DNA of 64,000 nucleotides, taken from G038396625 sp038396625 (lineage in GTDB: Bacteria > Bacillota > Clostridia > Peptostreptococcales > Thermotaleaceae). Positions 1-8,477 of this stretch are shown piece by piece (position 1 is the stretch's first letter; every line of letters starts with the position of its first letter). A program made the translations under genes and the position numbers. The notes beneath the pieces are model-generated. The model worked only from the letters and a program-made list of their open reading frames with translations. It was not told where the DNA came from and did no database searches. The DNA is taken from contig CP121688.1 in NCBI GenBank assembly GCA_038396625.1, positions 3,968,001 to 4,032,000 of the forward strand, written 5' to 3'.

Positions 1-957
1 AAATGTAAGGTCTATTCCATAGGCTTGGGCAATAAACAGTGCACATACACCTTGATACAAAGCAGTCCCGTCCATATTAATCGTAGCACCAAGTGGAAGA
101 ACAAAACTTGCAATTTTATCAGACACCCCTAAATTATCCTTTACAGATTTAATACTTACTGGTAACGTTCCAGAGCTACTTGATGTACTAAATGCTGTTA
201 CAGCCGCTGGTAAAATTCCTTTAAAAAAACTTACTGGATTGATTTTTGTAAAAAGCTTTATTGCTGATGTATAGATGAATAGTGAATGTAGTATACATCC
301 AATGTATACAGCTAAAATAACTTTAATTAATGGCAACAGTACATCAGGACCATTGGCAGCTACTACAGGCGTAATTAAACCAAATACCCCAATTGGTGCA
401 AACTGCATCACAAACCCTGTAATTTTATACATAATCTCAGCTAAACTCTCAAAAAAATTAATAAATGGTTTTCCTTTTTCTTCAGGTAGCGAAGTAACAC
501 CAATTCCTAGAAAAAGAGCGAAGGCAATAATTTGTAACATTTCACCTTCTACAATTCCTTTTAGGGGCTTGCTTGGAATAATACTTAATAATGTGTCAAT
601 TAGTAAAGGAGCTTCTTTTGCTGTCACTTCTGCATCTACTGGAATCGTCAGCCCTGCACCTGGTTGAAAAATATTCCCTAATAGCAGACCAATTGTTACG
701 GCGAATACAGTGGTTACGAGATAATAACCTACTGTTTTACCACCGATTCTCCCTAATGATTTAATATCACCCATACTTGCGGCACCAACAATTAACGATG
801 ACAATACCAAAGGTACAATGATCATTTTGATTAAGTTAAGAAATAGTGACCCAAATGGCTTAATAAAAGTGTTAGCAATTTCAGGGCTTCCAGTTAAAAA
901 AAGACCTACGATAATACCTACTGCTAATCCGATAAATATCTTTGTTGTCAACTTCAT
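1..957 (-). CDS. Dicarboxylate/glutamate:cation symporter (SDF/DAACS family), 3' end cut by window
   Basis: I translated the reverse strand from the ATG at 957 to the window edge: 319 codons without a stop. The family takes up C4-dicarboxylates or glutamate/aspartate with Na+ or H+ through a homotrimeric membrane carrier. The N-terminus has alternating hydrophobic helices. The serine-rich re-entrant loop (SSSSGTLPVSIKSV) and the binding-site signature PLGATINMDGTALYQG lie close to the truncated end; both are hallmarks of GltP/GltT/DctA. An AGGAGG-like site (GGGAGGAATCGTT) precedes the ATG. About 80-100 C-terminal residues are missing. Substrate cannot be decided between glutamate and dicarboxylate. 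Confidence 0.93.
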   Translation of the reverse strand, partial: MKLTTKIFIGLAVGIIVGLFLTGSPEIANTFIKPFGSLFLNLIKMIIVPLVLSSLIVGAASMGDIKSLGRIGGKTVGYYLVTTVFAVTIGLLLGNIFQPGAGLTIPVDAEVTAKEAPLLIDTLLSIIPSKPLKGIVEGEMLQIIAFALFLGIGVTSLPEEKGKPFINFFESLAEIMYKITGFVMQFAPIGVFGLITPVVAANGPDVLLPLIKVILAVYIGCILHSLFIYTSAIKLFTKINPVSFFKGILPAAVTAFSTSSSSGTLPVSIKSVKDNLGVSDKIASFVLPLGATINMDGTALYQGVCALFIAQAYGIDLTF

Positions 958-1188
958 AACGATTCCTCCCTTTCTTCACTATATAGGTAAGTCAATACTC
1001 TATTGAACAGATACTTCTTTCCTCCTTTCATACTATATTTTAAAGAATAATTTAAAAAATAATTCTAAAAAACTCCTCTATTATTTATAATATATTCACT
1101 TTTTTAGAAAATACTACCAATTGCAGATTAATCTTGTTTTTCCTACAAACACTAGTGTTCACCACAACCAATTTTTATGTATCAATAC

Positions 1189-1221
1189 AAAAAACCTTCA
1201 GTTTACAATTGAAGGTTTTTT
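1189..1221 (-). terminator. Bidirectional rho-independent terminator
   Basis: The inverted repeat AAAAAACCTTCA / TGAAGGTTTTTT has a 9-nt loop and T-runs on both strands. It lies between the anti-sigma gene and the downstream symporter, so it most likely ends the sigma/anti-sigma transcript. The rest of 958-1284 shows no gene. Confidence 0.8.
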
Positions 1222-1284
1222 TAAATAAATAGATTATAGAGAGTAGGAGCACAAGTAACTCCCCCTCTTAATATTTTGGCAGTA

Positions 1285-2031
1285 CTAATTTTTTGGAGAT
1301 TCTTCTATCAAATGAAACTCTTTTATCATTTCATCAAACCTTACACCATGGCCTTCTTCTGCCTCCAGAAAATACTGTTGCGTAATAATAAAACTGCCTT
1401 CATTTCCATTGGATACTACATAAACTTTTATAATCGGGCTATCCCATTTCTGACCATCTAAACCACTAATCTTCCAAGCAGTAATGGGATCATTTACTTT
1501 CTGTAATTCTTGAACCGTTGCATATTCTTTTTTAATACTTTCTTCTAAATCTTTTATCAAATCCTCAGGTTTTTGATCAACAACTTGTTTAATTTTCATA
1601 GATACTTCAGGCAAATTTTTATTTGGATTTTTCATGACAATTTTATCGCTTTCTTGACCTTCAACAAATCGGTATCTTTCCTCATCTACATAAATAACAT
1701 AATCGGCTTCACGAGGGTACTGTAGGTTAATATTGGTTTTCTCTTTGTCCCCCTCTATATCTTGGGTTATTTGCTTTTGTGGCATAAATAATTCCTTGAT
1801 TTGATCAATAATCCCATGCCCTATCTCAGTCTGTGTCCCTATAATTAACACCACCACCGCTGCAGCCGCTGCAATAAATCTAGTGTAGCGGCTTTTCACT
1901 TGTAAATCCCCCTTCTTTTTCTTCTCAAACAGTTCTCCTTCTATGTTATTCCAAATTTCCTGCTTGTCTTCTGTTGTAATCTTTATGCCATCCTCCAAAG
2001 CATTTTTGATTCTATCATCTAAATTATTCAT
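1285..2031 (-). CDS. Membrane-anchored anti-sigma factor (partner of the ECF sigma factor)
   Basis: 248 residues. The N-terminal ~55 residues form a cytoplasmic charged segment (DDRIKNALEDGI.., IWNNIEGELFEKKKKG). One transmembrane helix follows at about 51-67 (FIAAAAAVVVLIIGT), then an extracellular ~170-residue domain with a DUF4367-like look (VIYVDEERYRFVEG, ITAWKISGLDGQKW). Its start codon overlaps the stop of the sigma factor gene by 4 bases (ATGA), so the two are translationally coupled. That layout is typical of an anti-sigma that holds its ECF sigma at the membrane until an envelope signal arrives. No classical HxxxCxxC zinc anti-sigma motif is visible, so the family assignment rests mainly on topology and neighbourhood. 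The inducing signal is unknown. Confidence 0.75.
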   Translation of the reverse strand: MNNLDDRIKNALEDGIKITTEDKQEIWNNIEGELFEKKKKGDLQVKSRYTRFIAAAAAVVVLIIGTQTEIGHGIIDQIKELFMPQKQITQDIEGDKEKTNINLQYPREADYVIYVDEERYRFVEGQESDKIVMKNPNKNLPEVSMKIKQVVDQKPEDLIKDLEESIKKEYATVQELQKVNDPITAWKISGLDGQKWDSPIIKVYVVSNGNEGSFIITQQYFLEAEEGHGVRFDEMIKEFHLIEESPKN

Positions 2032-2558
2032 ATTTTTTTCCTCCTATTCTCCATGGTTTCTAGGGCAATTCTAAGTTTTTCTCTTCCCTTAAAAAGTCTA
2101 GATTTCACTGTATTTACATTCAAATCCATGATACTTGCAATTTCTTTTTCCGGAAATCCTTGTAAATACTTCAAAATCACAGGTATTCGATAAATAGACT
2201 TTAAAGAAAGAATACTTTCAAGTAAATCGCTAAAATCCTCTTTTTCATCTTTAGCTAATCTATCATTCTCTAGAAAAGTATGATCAACAAATTTTAGCTT
2301 AGATTCTTTTTTCAATAATCGATTGCACTCATTGATTAAAATTCTATAAAACCAAGGTTCAAAGGGTCTATTGGTATCATAAGCTGAAATATTTTGATAA
2401 ACACGAATAAATGTTTCCTGAATTGCATCCTTTGCCATCTCTTTATTTTTAGTAATTGCCATAGCAGCACGAAATCCCCTATCAAAATAATGATCATACA
2501 GCGTCTTAAAAGCTTCTTTATTACCCTTTATAATATTTTGTAGTATTTCTTTGTCCAT
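2028..2558 (-). CDS. ECF-type RNA polymerase sigma-70 factor
   Basis: 176 residues, the normal length for group 4 sigma factors. Region 2 is at about residues 10-75 (LYDHYFDRGFRAAMAITKN, MAKDAIQETFIRVYQNI, PFEPWFYRILINECNRLLKK). Region 4 with its helix-turn-helix is at about 115-170 (LPVILKYLQGFPEKEIA-like, NTVKSRLFKGREKLR). It directs core polymerase to a small envelope-stress regulon and probably to its own promoter. The gene is the first of a two-gene operon with the anti-sigma factor. Upstream, 2559-2969 holds only a hairpin. Confidence 0.93.
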   Translation of the reverse strand: MDKEILQNIIKGNKEAFKTLYDHYFDRGFRAAMAITKNKEMAKDAIQETFIRVYQNISAYDTNRPFEPWFYRILINECNRLLKKESKLKFVDHTFLENDRLAKDEKEDFSDLLESILSLKSIYRIPVILKYLQGFPEKEIASIMDLNVNTVKSRLFKGREKLRIALETMENRRKKI

Positions 2559-2842
2559 TCTTTATTTTCACTTCCTTTCTAATACATCTTTTATTAGCTC
2601 TTTTACTATACATACCTAGGAAAACGTCCAAAAGTTTTCTTCAAATGAAATTCCCTGTAATAATGGCATTTGTAATATATGGTAATCTGCATATATTATC
2701 ATTTGGCTTCTTTATTTTTTTCTTCAACGACATATCGCTGTAATTGAGGCATCCTGTATATTTTTGTTTGATCTACACTTTTAACTATTGTCTTTTAAAT
2801 ACATCTATATACATTTTCGAATTTTATACCAAATACGTTTAA

Positions 2843-2884
2843 GGGACCAGGATTGACAAATTTATATTTGTCGAACCTGGCCCC
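2843..2884. repeat. Composite hairpin in intergenic space
   Basis: The inner stem GACAAAT/ATTTGTC (2855-2861 with 2866-2872) sits inside an outer stem CCAGG/CCTGG with flanking GGGA/CCCC. There is no good T-run, so it is not a typical terminator. It could be an intergenic repeat or an RNA element. No gene is seen in 2559-2969. Confidence 0.5.
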
Positions 2885-2969
2885 TATTTCTATGTTACTT
2901 CTTTACATTCTTTAAAGGAATATTTCAAAAACAAGTCATATGATCTGTTCTGAAAGACCATCCTTACCT

Positions 2970-3224
2970 TTAATTGGGCATCACGTGAACAATTTGTTGC
3001 ATGCGAACGTAGAATACCGTATCTCGGTCATAAGACTTTACAACAATATGATCGGGCATTACATCTGCCAGTATACCCTGTAGGCTTCCTCTAACGGTTT
3101 CAATAACTACTGATTGTCCTATAATCGTCCTTAAGGTTTCTACAACGTAGGGATCTATTAATGTAGCATATTGTATTGGTCGTCTATCTTGCATTATCGG
3201 CACTGGATATAACTGATAATTCAT
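2970..3224 (-). CDS. DUF2642-type small protein (YuzF-like)
   Basis: 84 residues, rich in Val/Ile, with an Sm-like beta pattern: VVETLRTIIGQSVVIETVRG, then LQGILADVMPDHIVVK and VFYVRMQQIVHVMPN. This resembles DUF2642/YuzF-family proteins, which are found in endospore formers and include spore-coat-associated members. The ATG has a good upstream GGGTGGGAG-type site. No signal peptide or membrane segment is present. The gene stands alone between two intergenic hairpins. Exact role unknown; spore association is by family only. Confidence 0.7.
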   Translation of the reverse strand: MNYQLYPVPIMQDRRPIQYATLIDPYVVETLRTIIGQSVVIETVRGSLQGILADVMPDHIVVKSYDRDTVFYVRMQQIVHVMPN

Positions 3225-3300
3225 TCTCCCACCCCCAAATTATTCAATATATTGCACTACCATCATATTTACTATGTATACGAAAGGTTACATTTTAATA

Positions 3301-3330
3301 AAAAAAGAGGGGTCAATAAACCCTCCTCTA
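3301..3330 (-). terminator. Terminator of the two-component operon
   Basis: On the reverse strand AGAGGAGGGT, a short loop and ACCCCTCT are followed by TTTTTTTA. It lies downstream of the histidine kinase gene. Confidence 0.65.
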
Positions 3331-3456
3331 AAAAATAATTAGCAGAAAAGATATAGGATAGATCATCTATTCCAATAAATGACCTGTTCTTTTATTATTT
3401 TATGTATATTTATACAATGCTCCCTTATAATATACCATTGATTTTCTAGCTATACG

Positions 3457-4503
3457 TTATACCATAAGTGGCAATTTAATGGTAAATATCACCTCACCAT
3501 TTAAATTTTCAATACAAACACTCCCTTTATGAAATTCTATTATTTTTTTAGTAATATACAATCCTAACCCAAAATTTCCGTTTAAACCCTTATAAAACTT
3601 ATTAAATAAATGCGCCCTTACTTCTTTTGGAATATCATCTCCATCATTTATAATAGAAATTTCAACATAAAAACCTTCATATTTACTAGCCCTCACCTTT
3701 TTAGTGATGATTTTTATATAAGTCTTTGCATATCTGACACAGTTATCTAAAATGTTTTCTATAGCAACTTGTAATTTTTCTTCTATCCCCATAACAAAGC
3801 ACTCTTCTAACTGTAGTTCTAACTTTATATCTTTATTAAAATTACAAAGTCTATCTGCAAGATGCTGTATCATTTCTTTTAATTCTATACGTTGGAAGTT
3901 CGCTTCTTTTTCCAGCACATATTCGAGAGAACTTATATATAAAAGTTTCCCGATTTTTGTTCCTAAAGCATTGGCCTCTTCTTCAATCACATTTATTGTA
4001 TCATCAATAGAATTATTGATATAGACACCATCATGAAGTGCTTGGCAGTAATTCTTAATAACCATAATTGGTGTTTTTAATTCATGGGATAAACTTTGCA
4101 AGAAAAATTCTTCCTCCTTATCTAGCTTTTCTAAATTGTCTTGCATCTTACTTATTGAATATGCTAATTTTCCAATTTCGTCTTTTCTATCAATTCTAAT
4201 GTCTGTTATCCATTTTTTATTTGCAATCAGTCTGACTTTTCTCTCTAAAAAACGTATAGGTTCAGTTACAATATTGGAAATCATTTTTGCCGCTATAATA
4301 CTTATTATAATGATACATATCATCAGTTTAAAAAGACTTCCAAATAATACTTTATCAAAAATATCAATATCTAAGTGGCTTGTATTGTTTATAGTAATAA
4401 TAGTGGTAATCGAAACAATAAGAACAATGAAAACAATAAATATCGTAATAATTATCCACATTTGAAAACCCAGTGGTTTATTTTTCATGCTATTTTCTTT
4501 CAT
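3457..4503 (-). CDS. Sensor histidine kinase
   Basis: About 348 residues. Two N-terminal transmembrane helices (MWIIITIFIVFIVLIVSI and the KLMICIIIISIIAA region) flank a very short external loop. A HAMP linker follows, then HisKA with the phospho-acceptor motif SHELKTPIMVIKNY, then HATPase_c with N box NILDNCVRYA and G box GLGLYITKKIIEFHKG. The tiny sensor loop suggests an intramembrane sensor or reliance on a partner. An upstream in-frame ATG at 4521 exists but has no ribosome site; the ATG at 4503 overlaps the regulator gene by 14 bases. It pairs with the OmpR-type regulator encoded just upstream. Signal unknown. Confidence 0.92.
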   Translation of the reverse strand: MKENSMKNKPLGFQMWIIITIFIVFIVLIVSITTIITINNTSHLDIDIFDKVLFGSLFKLMICIIIISIIAAKMISNIVTEPIRFLERKVRLIANKKWITDIRIDRKDEIGKLAYSISKMQDNLEKLDKEEEFFLQSLSHELKTPIMVIKNYCQALHDGVYINNSIDDTINVIEEEANALGTKIGKLLYISSLEYVLEKEANFQRIELKEMIQHLADRLCNFNKDIKLELQLEECFVMGIEEKLQVAIENILDNCVRYAKTYIKIITKKVRASKYEGFYVEISIINDGDDIPKEVRAHLFNKFYKGLNGNFGLGLYITKKIIEFHKGSVCIENLNGEVIFTIKLPLMV

Positions 4504-5143
4504 ATATATACCCATATCCATAAACTGTTTCTATTTTTAATTCTGGCATTTTTTTTCTGATCCTTCTTATGGTATCATCTACAACTCTTTGAGAACCTTC
4601 GTAAGCACCATCCCAAACCCGCTCTAAAATTTGTTCTCTAGAAAGAGCTATATCATGGTTTTGAAGAAAATAAACTAAAAGATCATATTCTTTTATAGAG
4701 AATTCAATCTCCTTTCCATCGTAAAAAACTTTATGTCTATCTATACATATCACATATTTTCCTGCCTTTAATACACTTCTATCTTTTACTGGTGCTTTTA
4801 ATAATTTGTTAACCCTTATGATAAGCTCCCTTGTCATAAAAGGCTTTGAAATATAGTCATCACAACCCATTTCGAGGCCAACAACTCGATCGATCTCTTG
4901 ATTTCTAGCAGAGATAAAAATTGTATATACATGGGGTGTAACTTCCTTGATTTTATTAAAAATAGTAAATCCATTTGTATCAGGCAGCATGATATCTATA
5001 ACCCATAAATCAGTTTCTAGACCTATCGCTTCAATAGCATCATTACCGTTTAAAAAGCTTCTCACCGAATAACCTTCTTTTTCTAGGTAGGTTTTCAAAA
5101 TAGTATTTAAATTTTTTTCATCCTCAATGATATTAATCCACAT
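4490..5143 (-). CDS. OmpR/PhoB-family response regulator
   Basis: 217 residues. The receiver domain (1-~115) has the acidic pocket (IIEDE), phospho-acceptor Asp in WVIDIMLPD, and conserved Lys in YISKPF. The winged-helix output domain (~125-217) has the signature YDLLVYFLQNHDIALSREQI and RVVDDTIRRIRKKM. It is first in the operon and its 3' end overlaps the kinase gene. It controls unknown targets. Confidence 0.93.
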   Translation of the reverse strand: MWINIIEDEKNLNTILKTYLEKEGYSVRSFLNGNDAIEAIGLETDLWVIDIMLPDTNGFTIFNKIKEVTPHVYTIFISARNQEIDRVVGLEMGCDDYISKPFMTRELIIRVNKLLKAPVKDRSVLKAGKYVICIDRHKVFYDGKEIEFSIKEYDLLVYFLQNHDIALSREQILERVWDGAYEGSQRVVDDTIRRIRKKMPELKIETVYGYGYIYERK

Positions 5144-5246
5144 ACTAGCTTAACTCCTTTTACAAAACTTAAGTTAATTATAACACTTTTAATTCAAATG
5201 CGTTGTCTCAGTCTATTAAAATACCTACAATATCACAAAACAAAAG

Positions 5247-5299
5247 CAGATTACCTGATTTTAGAAATAAAAACTTACTAAAATCAGGTAATCTGTTTT
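5247..5299 (-). terminator. Strong terminator (18-bp perfect stem)
   Basis: The arms at 5247-5264 and 5278-5295 are perfectly complementary, with a 13-nt loop. T-rich sequence follows on both strands. It probably terminates the AGCS symporter gene to its right. Confidence 0.85.
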
Positions 5300-5343
5300 A
5301 ATACCCTGTCTAGAATACTACTAACGCGGTTAAACTATTCAGT

Positions 5344-6816
5344 TTATTTTATTTCTACTTTTTCTTCCTTTTCATTTACAGCATCTTCATAAAATCTTTT
5401 AAAGTTTATATCTACTTTTCCAATCCCTAAATATCTAGCTTTATAATCTTTTAATAGTTCAAAGAATTTATTAGATAACAATAATACTGCAAATATATTT
5501 ACAAAAGTAGGTACAGCTGATGAAATATCTGCAAAATACCATACATATTTTCCTGGAAGACCATAGCTCACAGCATATAGTACCATCAAAACGCCAGGGA
5601 TCTGGTACAGTAACCTATAAAACTTTAAAATTTTATTCTTAATATCTGATTTTTCTTTAAATATATGTCTTAAAATAATTTCATAATAGGAATACCAGCC
5701 AGAAGAAGTTGTAATACCAAATAAGAATACACCTATAGCTAAAATATTCTTACCCAAAGACCCTACTCCCACTTCAAATGCAGATAAGGTAAGTGTTGCC
5801 CCGGATAATCCTGAAGACCATTGTCCCGTAATAATGATTGCAAGTGCTGTCATTGTACATACAAGCATCGTATCCACAAACACCTCAAATCCACCCCATA
5901 ATCCCTGCTTTACTGGATGATCTGTTTTTGAAGTAGAATGAATCATAGGAGATGTACCCCAACCAGCTTCATTTGAATATACACTTCTAGAAACCCCTAA
6001 TCTTATTACTTGAGCAATCCCTGCACCTGCAAATCCCCCAACAGCAGCTGTTCCAGAAAATGCAGACTTAAATATAAGACCTAATGCATCTGGCAGCGCA
6101 GATATGTTGCTACCAATAATAATTAGACAAGATCCAATGTAAAATAAACACATAATCGGAACGATCTTACCAGCAACTTTACCCACATGTTTTATTCCTC
6201 CAAAGATCATTGCATAGGTTAGTACACAATATATCAAAGATGCTGGTATCATGCCTATTCCAAAAGCAGAATGTAACGCTTCTGAAACAGTATAATTTTG
6301 TAAAGTGATAAAGAAAGTTGCAAATATACCTCCACCAAATAAAACTGCTAATATAGGCCAAAATTTAAACCCTTTTTCTTCGCCCAAACCTTTTTCAATA
6401 TAATAGGTCGGTCCACCAAATGGATTTCCATCTTCATCAGTGTTTCTGTAATATACTGCCAAAGTTACTTCTGCTGTTTTTATGATCATCCCAATTAGAG
6501 AACAAACCCACATCCAAAAAACTGCACCAGGACCACCTGTAGCTATGGCTGTAGCAACACCACCTATATTCCCAACACCTACTGAACCTCCTATAGCAGT
6601 TGAAACAGCTTCAATTGGGGATAAAAGACCTTTATCTCCATCACCATCATCTTTTCCTTTTAACATTTTACCAAAAGTATTCTTCATTACATGCCCAAAA
6701 AAAGCAAATTGAAAAAATCCACTTCTAATTGTAATATAAAAACCCGTGAAAAGAATGCCTACTATAAGCGGTGTTCCCCACAAAAAACCGACTATAGCAT
6801 CTAAAATTTGTTCCAT
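5344..6816 (-). CDS. Sodium:alanine/glycine symporter (AGCS family), copy 1
   Basis: 490 residues with about 10-11 transmembrane helices. AGCS signatures are GGSVGVGNIGGVATAIATGG near residue 75, FGGPTYYIEKGLG, RSVYSNEAGWGTSPMIHS and GWYSYYEIILRH. The family imports alanine, glycine or related amino acids with Na+. The ATG is preceded by AAGGGGGGCATTTTTTT. It is paralogous to the next gene (6920-8389) and reads in the same direction, 103 bases apart. Substrate specificity cannot be read from sequence. Confidence 0.93.
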   Translation of the reverse strand: MEQILDAIVGFLWGTPLIVGILFTGFYITIRSGFFQFAFFGHVMKNTFGKMLKGKDDGDGDKGLLSPIEAVSTAIGGSVGVGNIGGVATAIATGGPGAVFWMWVCSLIGMIIKTAEVTLAVYYRNTDEDGNPFGGPTYYIEKGLGEEKGFKFWPILAVLFGGGIFATFFITLQNYTVSEALHSAFGIGMIPASLIYCVLTYAMIFGGIKHVGKVAGKIVPIMCLFYIGSCLIIIGSNISALPDALGLIFKSAFSGTAAVGGFAGAGIAQVIRLGVSRSVYSNEAGWGTSPMIHSTSKTDHPVKQGLWGGFEVFVDTMLVCTMTALAIIITGQWSSGLSGATLTLSAFEVGVGSLGKNILAIGVFLFGITTSSGWYSYYEIILRHIFKEKSDIKNKILKFYRLLYQIPGVLMVLYAVSYGLPGKYVWYFADISSAVPTFVNIFAVLLLSNKFFELLKDYKARYLGIGKVDINFKRFYEDAVNEKEEKVEIK

Positions 6817-6919
6817 AAAAAAATGCCCCCCTTATGTACTTTATTTAATTCCTTAAGGAGAGTATAAAAAGTCTCTGTCAAATAAATATCAAGTTTTTAT
6901 GTGTATTTTCACACAATTA

Positions 6920-8389
6920 CTAGAAATTATAATATTCATTATCTTCTTCCTTAAAAAAAATTGGTACTTTTTCCTCAGGCTCAACTTTTTTAATATACCT
7001 TAGTTCGTAATCCTCTAATAAATCAAAAAATTTATTGGATAATATCAAAACAGCAAATATGTTTATAAAAGTTGGAAGCCCTGCTAATATATCTGAATAA
7101 GCCCAAAGGAGTTTTCCTGGGACTCCATTGATATGAACATATAAAGTCATAAAAAATCCTGGCAATGGATAAATATACTGCATGACTTTTATTAATGGTA
7201 ATACATTTATCTTAGACCGCTTATGGATATAACTAAATATAGTTTCATAATAAGAATACCAGCCTATGGAAGTCGTTAATCCAAACAAAAATATTATTAT
7301 GGGTATAATTACCTTTGCTCCATTTCCTATCCCCATAGAAAAAGCTTTTATAACAGCTTCATCTCCCATACTTAAGTTCCCTGAAACAATTGATATTACA
7401 ACAACGATTCCTGTGGTAAAGCATATAATAATCGTATCAAAAAAAACTTCTACAGCACCCCAAAATCCTATTTTTATTGGATGATCCGTATTTGCCTTTG
7501 CATGTATCATTGGTGTAGTTCCCCATCCAGCTTCATTAGAATATACAGCTCTAGATACCCCTTGCCTTACTACTTCTGCTATACCTTTTCCTGCTATGCC
7601 TCCAAATAGAGCATTCATATTAAATGCATCAAAAATTATTACCTTTATAGATGGTAAAAACAAATTTAAATTCCTTAAAACTACCAAAAGTCCTGATCCT
7701 ATATAAATTAAAGATATTATAGGAATTATTATCTTAAATATTTTGCTTACTGCTTTTATTCCTTTATATATTGCATAATATAATATCGCTAAATACATAA
7801 ATGCAATATATACTACCTTTATATTAAAAATACTTGAAATTGCAACTGAAGCATGATAATTTTGTATCGTTATGAATAAAGTAGACATTATTCCAATACA
7901 AAAAATAGCAATGGGTATATACAGGCTTCCAAAATTCATGCAAACCCCTATACCTTTCTCAATATAATGCATCGGGCCACTTTCAAAGCTACCATCTTCA
8001 TTCTCGTCCCTATAATAAACTGCAAGCGTAACCTCAGCCATTTTAATAATCATGCCAATAACTCCAGTTATAATCATCCAAAATAATGCACCAGCACCAC
8101 CAAGTGAAATGGCAGTTGCAACTCCTGTTATGTTTCCAACACCTGAAGTAGTAGCAATTACGGTAAAGAACGTCTCTAATGTAGTAAGAGAATTTATACT
8201 GTGATGTTTTTTTGCATCAACACTTTTTATATTTTCAATACTACCAAGTGTACTTTTACAAATATGCTTAAAATACTTGATTTGAAAATATTTACATGTT
8301 AATGTATAATAAATACCTGTTGAAAGAATTGTTACTATTAATGGCCAATCCCACAAAAAATCTGCTATATAATTTATAATCAATTCCAT
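6920..8389 (-). CDS. Sodium:alanine/glycine symporter (AGCS family), copy 2
   Basis: 489 residues, the same family as its neighbour: SGVGNITGVATAISLGGAGA, MHYIEKGIG, RAVYSNEAGWGTTPMIHA and GWYSYYETIFSY are aligned block for block. I chose the ATG at 8389 rather than 8401, because the upstream in-frame ATG together with GGGGGAT forms the ribosome binding site for it. It is divergent from the amidohydrolase at 8478 with only 88 bases between starts, so the two may share a control region. The pair probably arose by tandem duplication and then diverged. Confidence 0.92.
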   Translation of the reverse strand: MELIINYIADFLWDWPLIVTILSTGIYYTLTCKYFQIKYFKHICKSTLGSIENIKSVDAKKHHSINSLTTLETFFTVIATTSGVGNITGVATAISLGGAGALFWMIITGVIGMIIKMAEVTLAVYYRDENEDGSFESGPMHYIEKGIGVCMNFGSLYIPIAIFCIGIMSTLFITIQNYHASVAISSIFNIKVVYIAFMYLAILYYAIYKGIKAVSKIFKIIIPIISLIYIGSGLLVVLRNLNLFLPSIKVIIFDAFNMNALFGGIAGKGIAEVVRQGVSRAVYSNEAGWGTTPMIHAKANTDHPIKIGFWGAVEVFFDTIIICFTTGIVVVISIVSGNLSMGDEAVIKAFSMGIGNGAKVIIPIIIFLFGLTTSIGWYSYYETIFSYIHKRSKINVLPLIKVMQYIYPLPGFFMTLYVHINGVPGKLLWAYSDILAGLPTFINIFAVLILSNKFFDLLEDYELRYIKKVEPEEKVPIFFKEEDNEYYNF

Positions 8390-8477
8390 ATAATCCCCCA
8401 TAAAAAGTCAGTTTTCAAAATTTCTTTATTTATATTCCATTATATCAAAATCTAATGAAAAAATAGGAGATTATACT

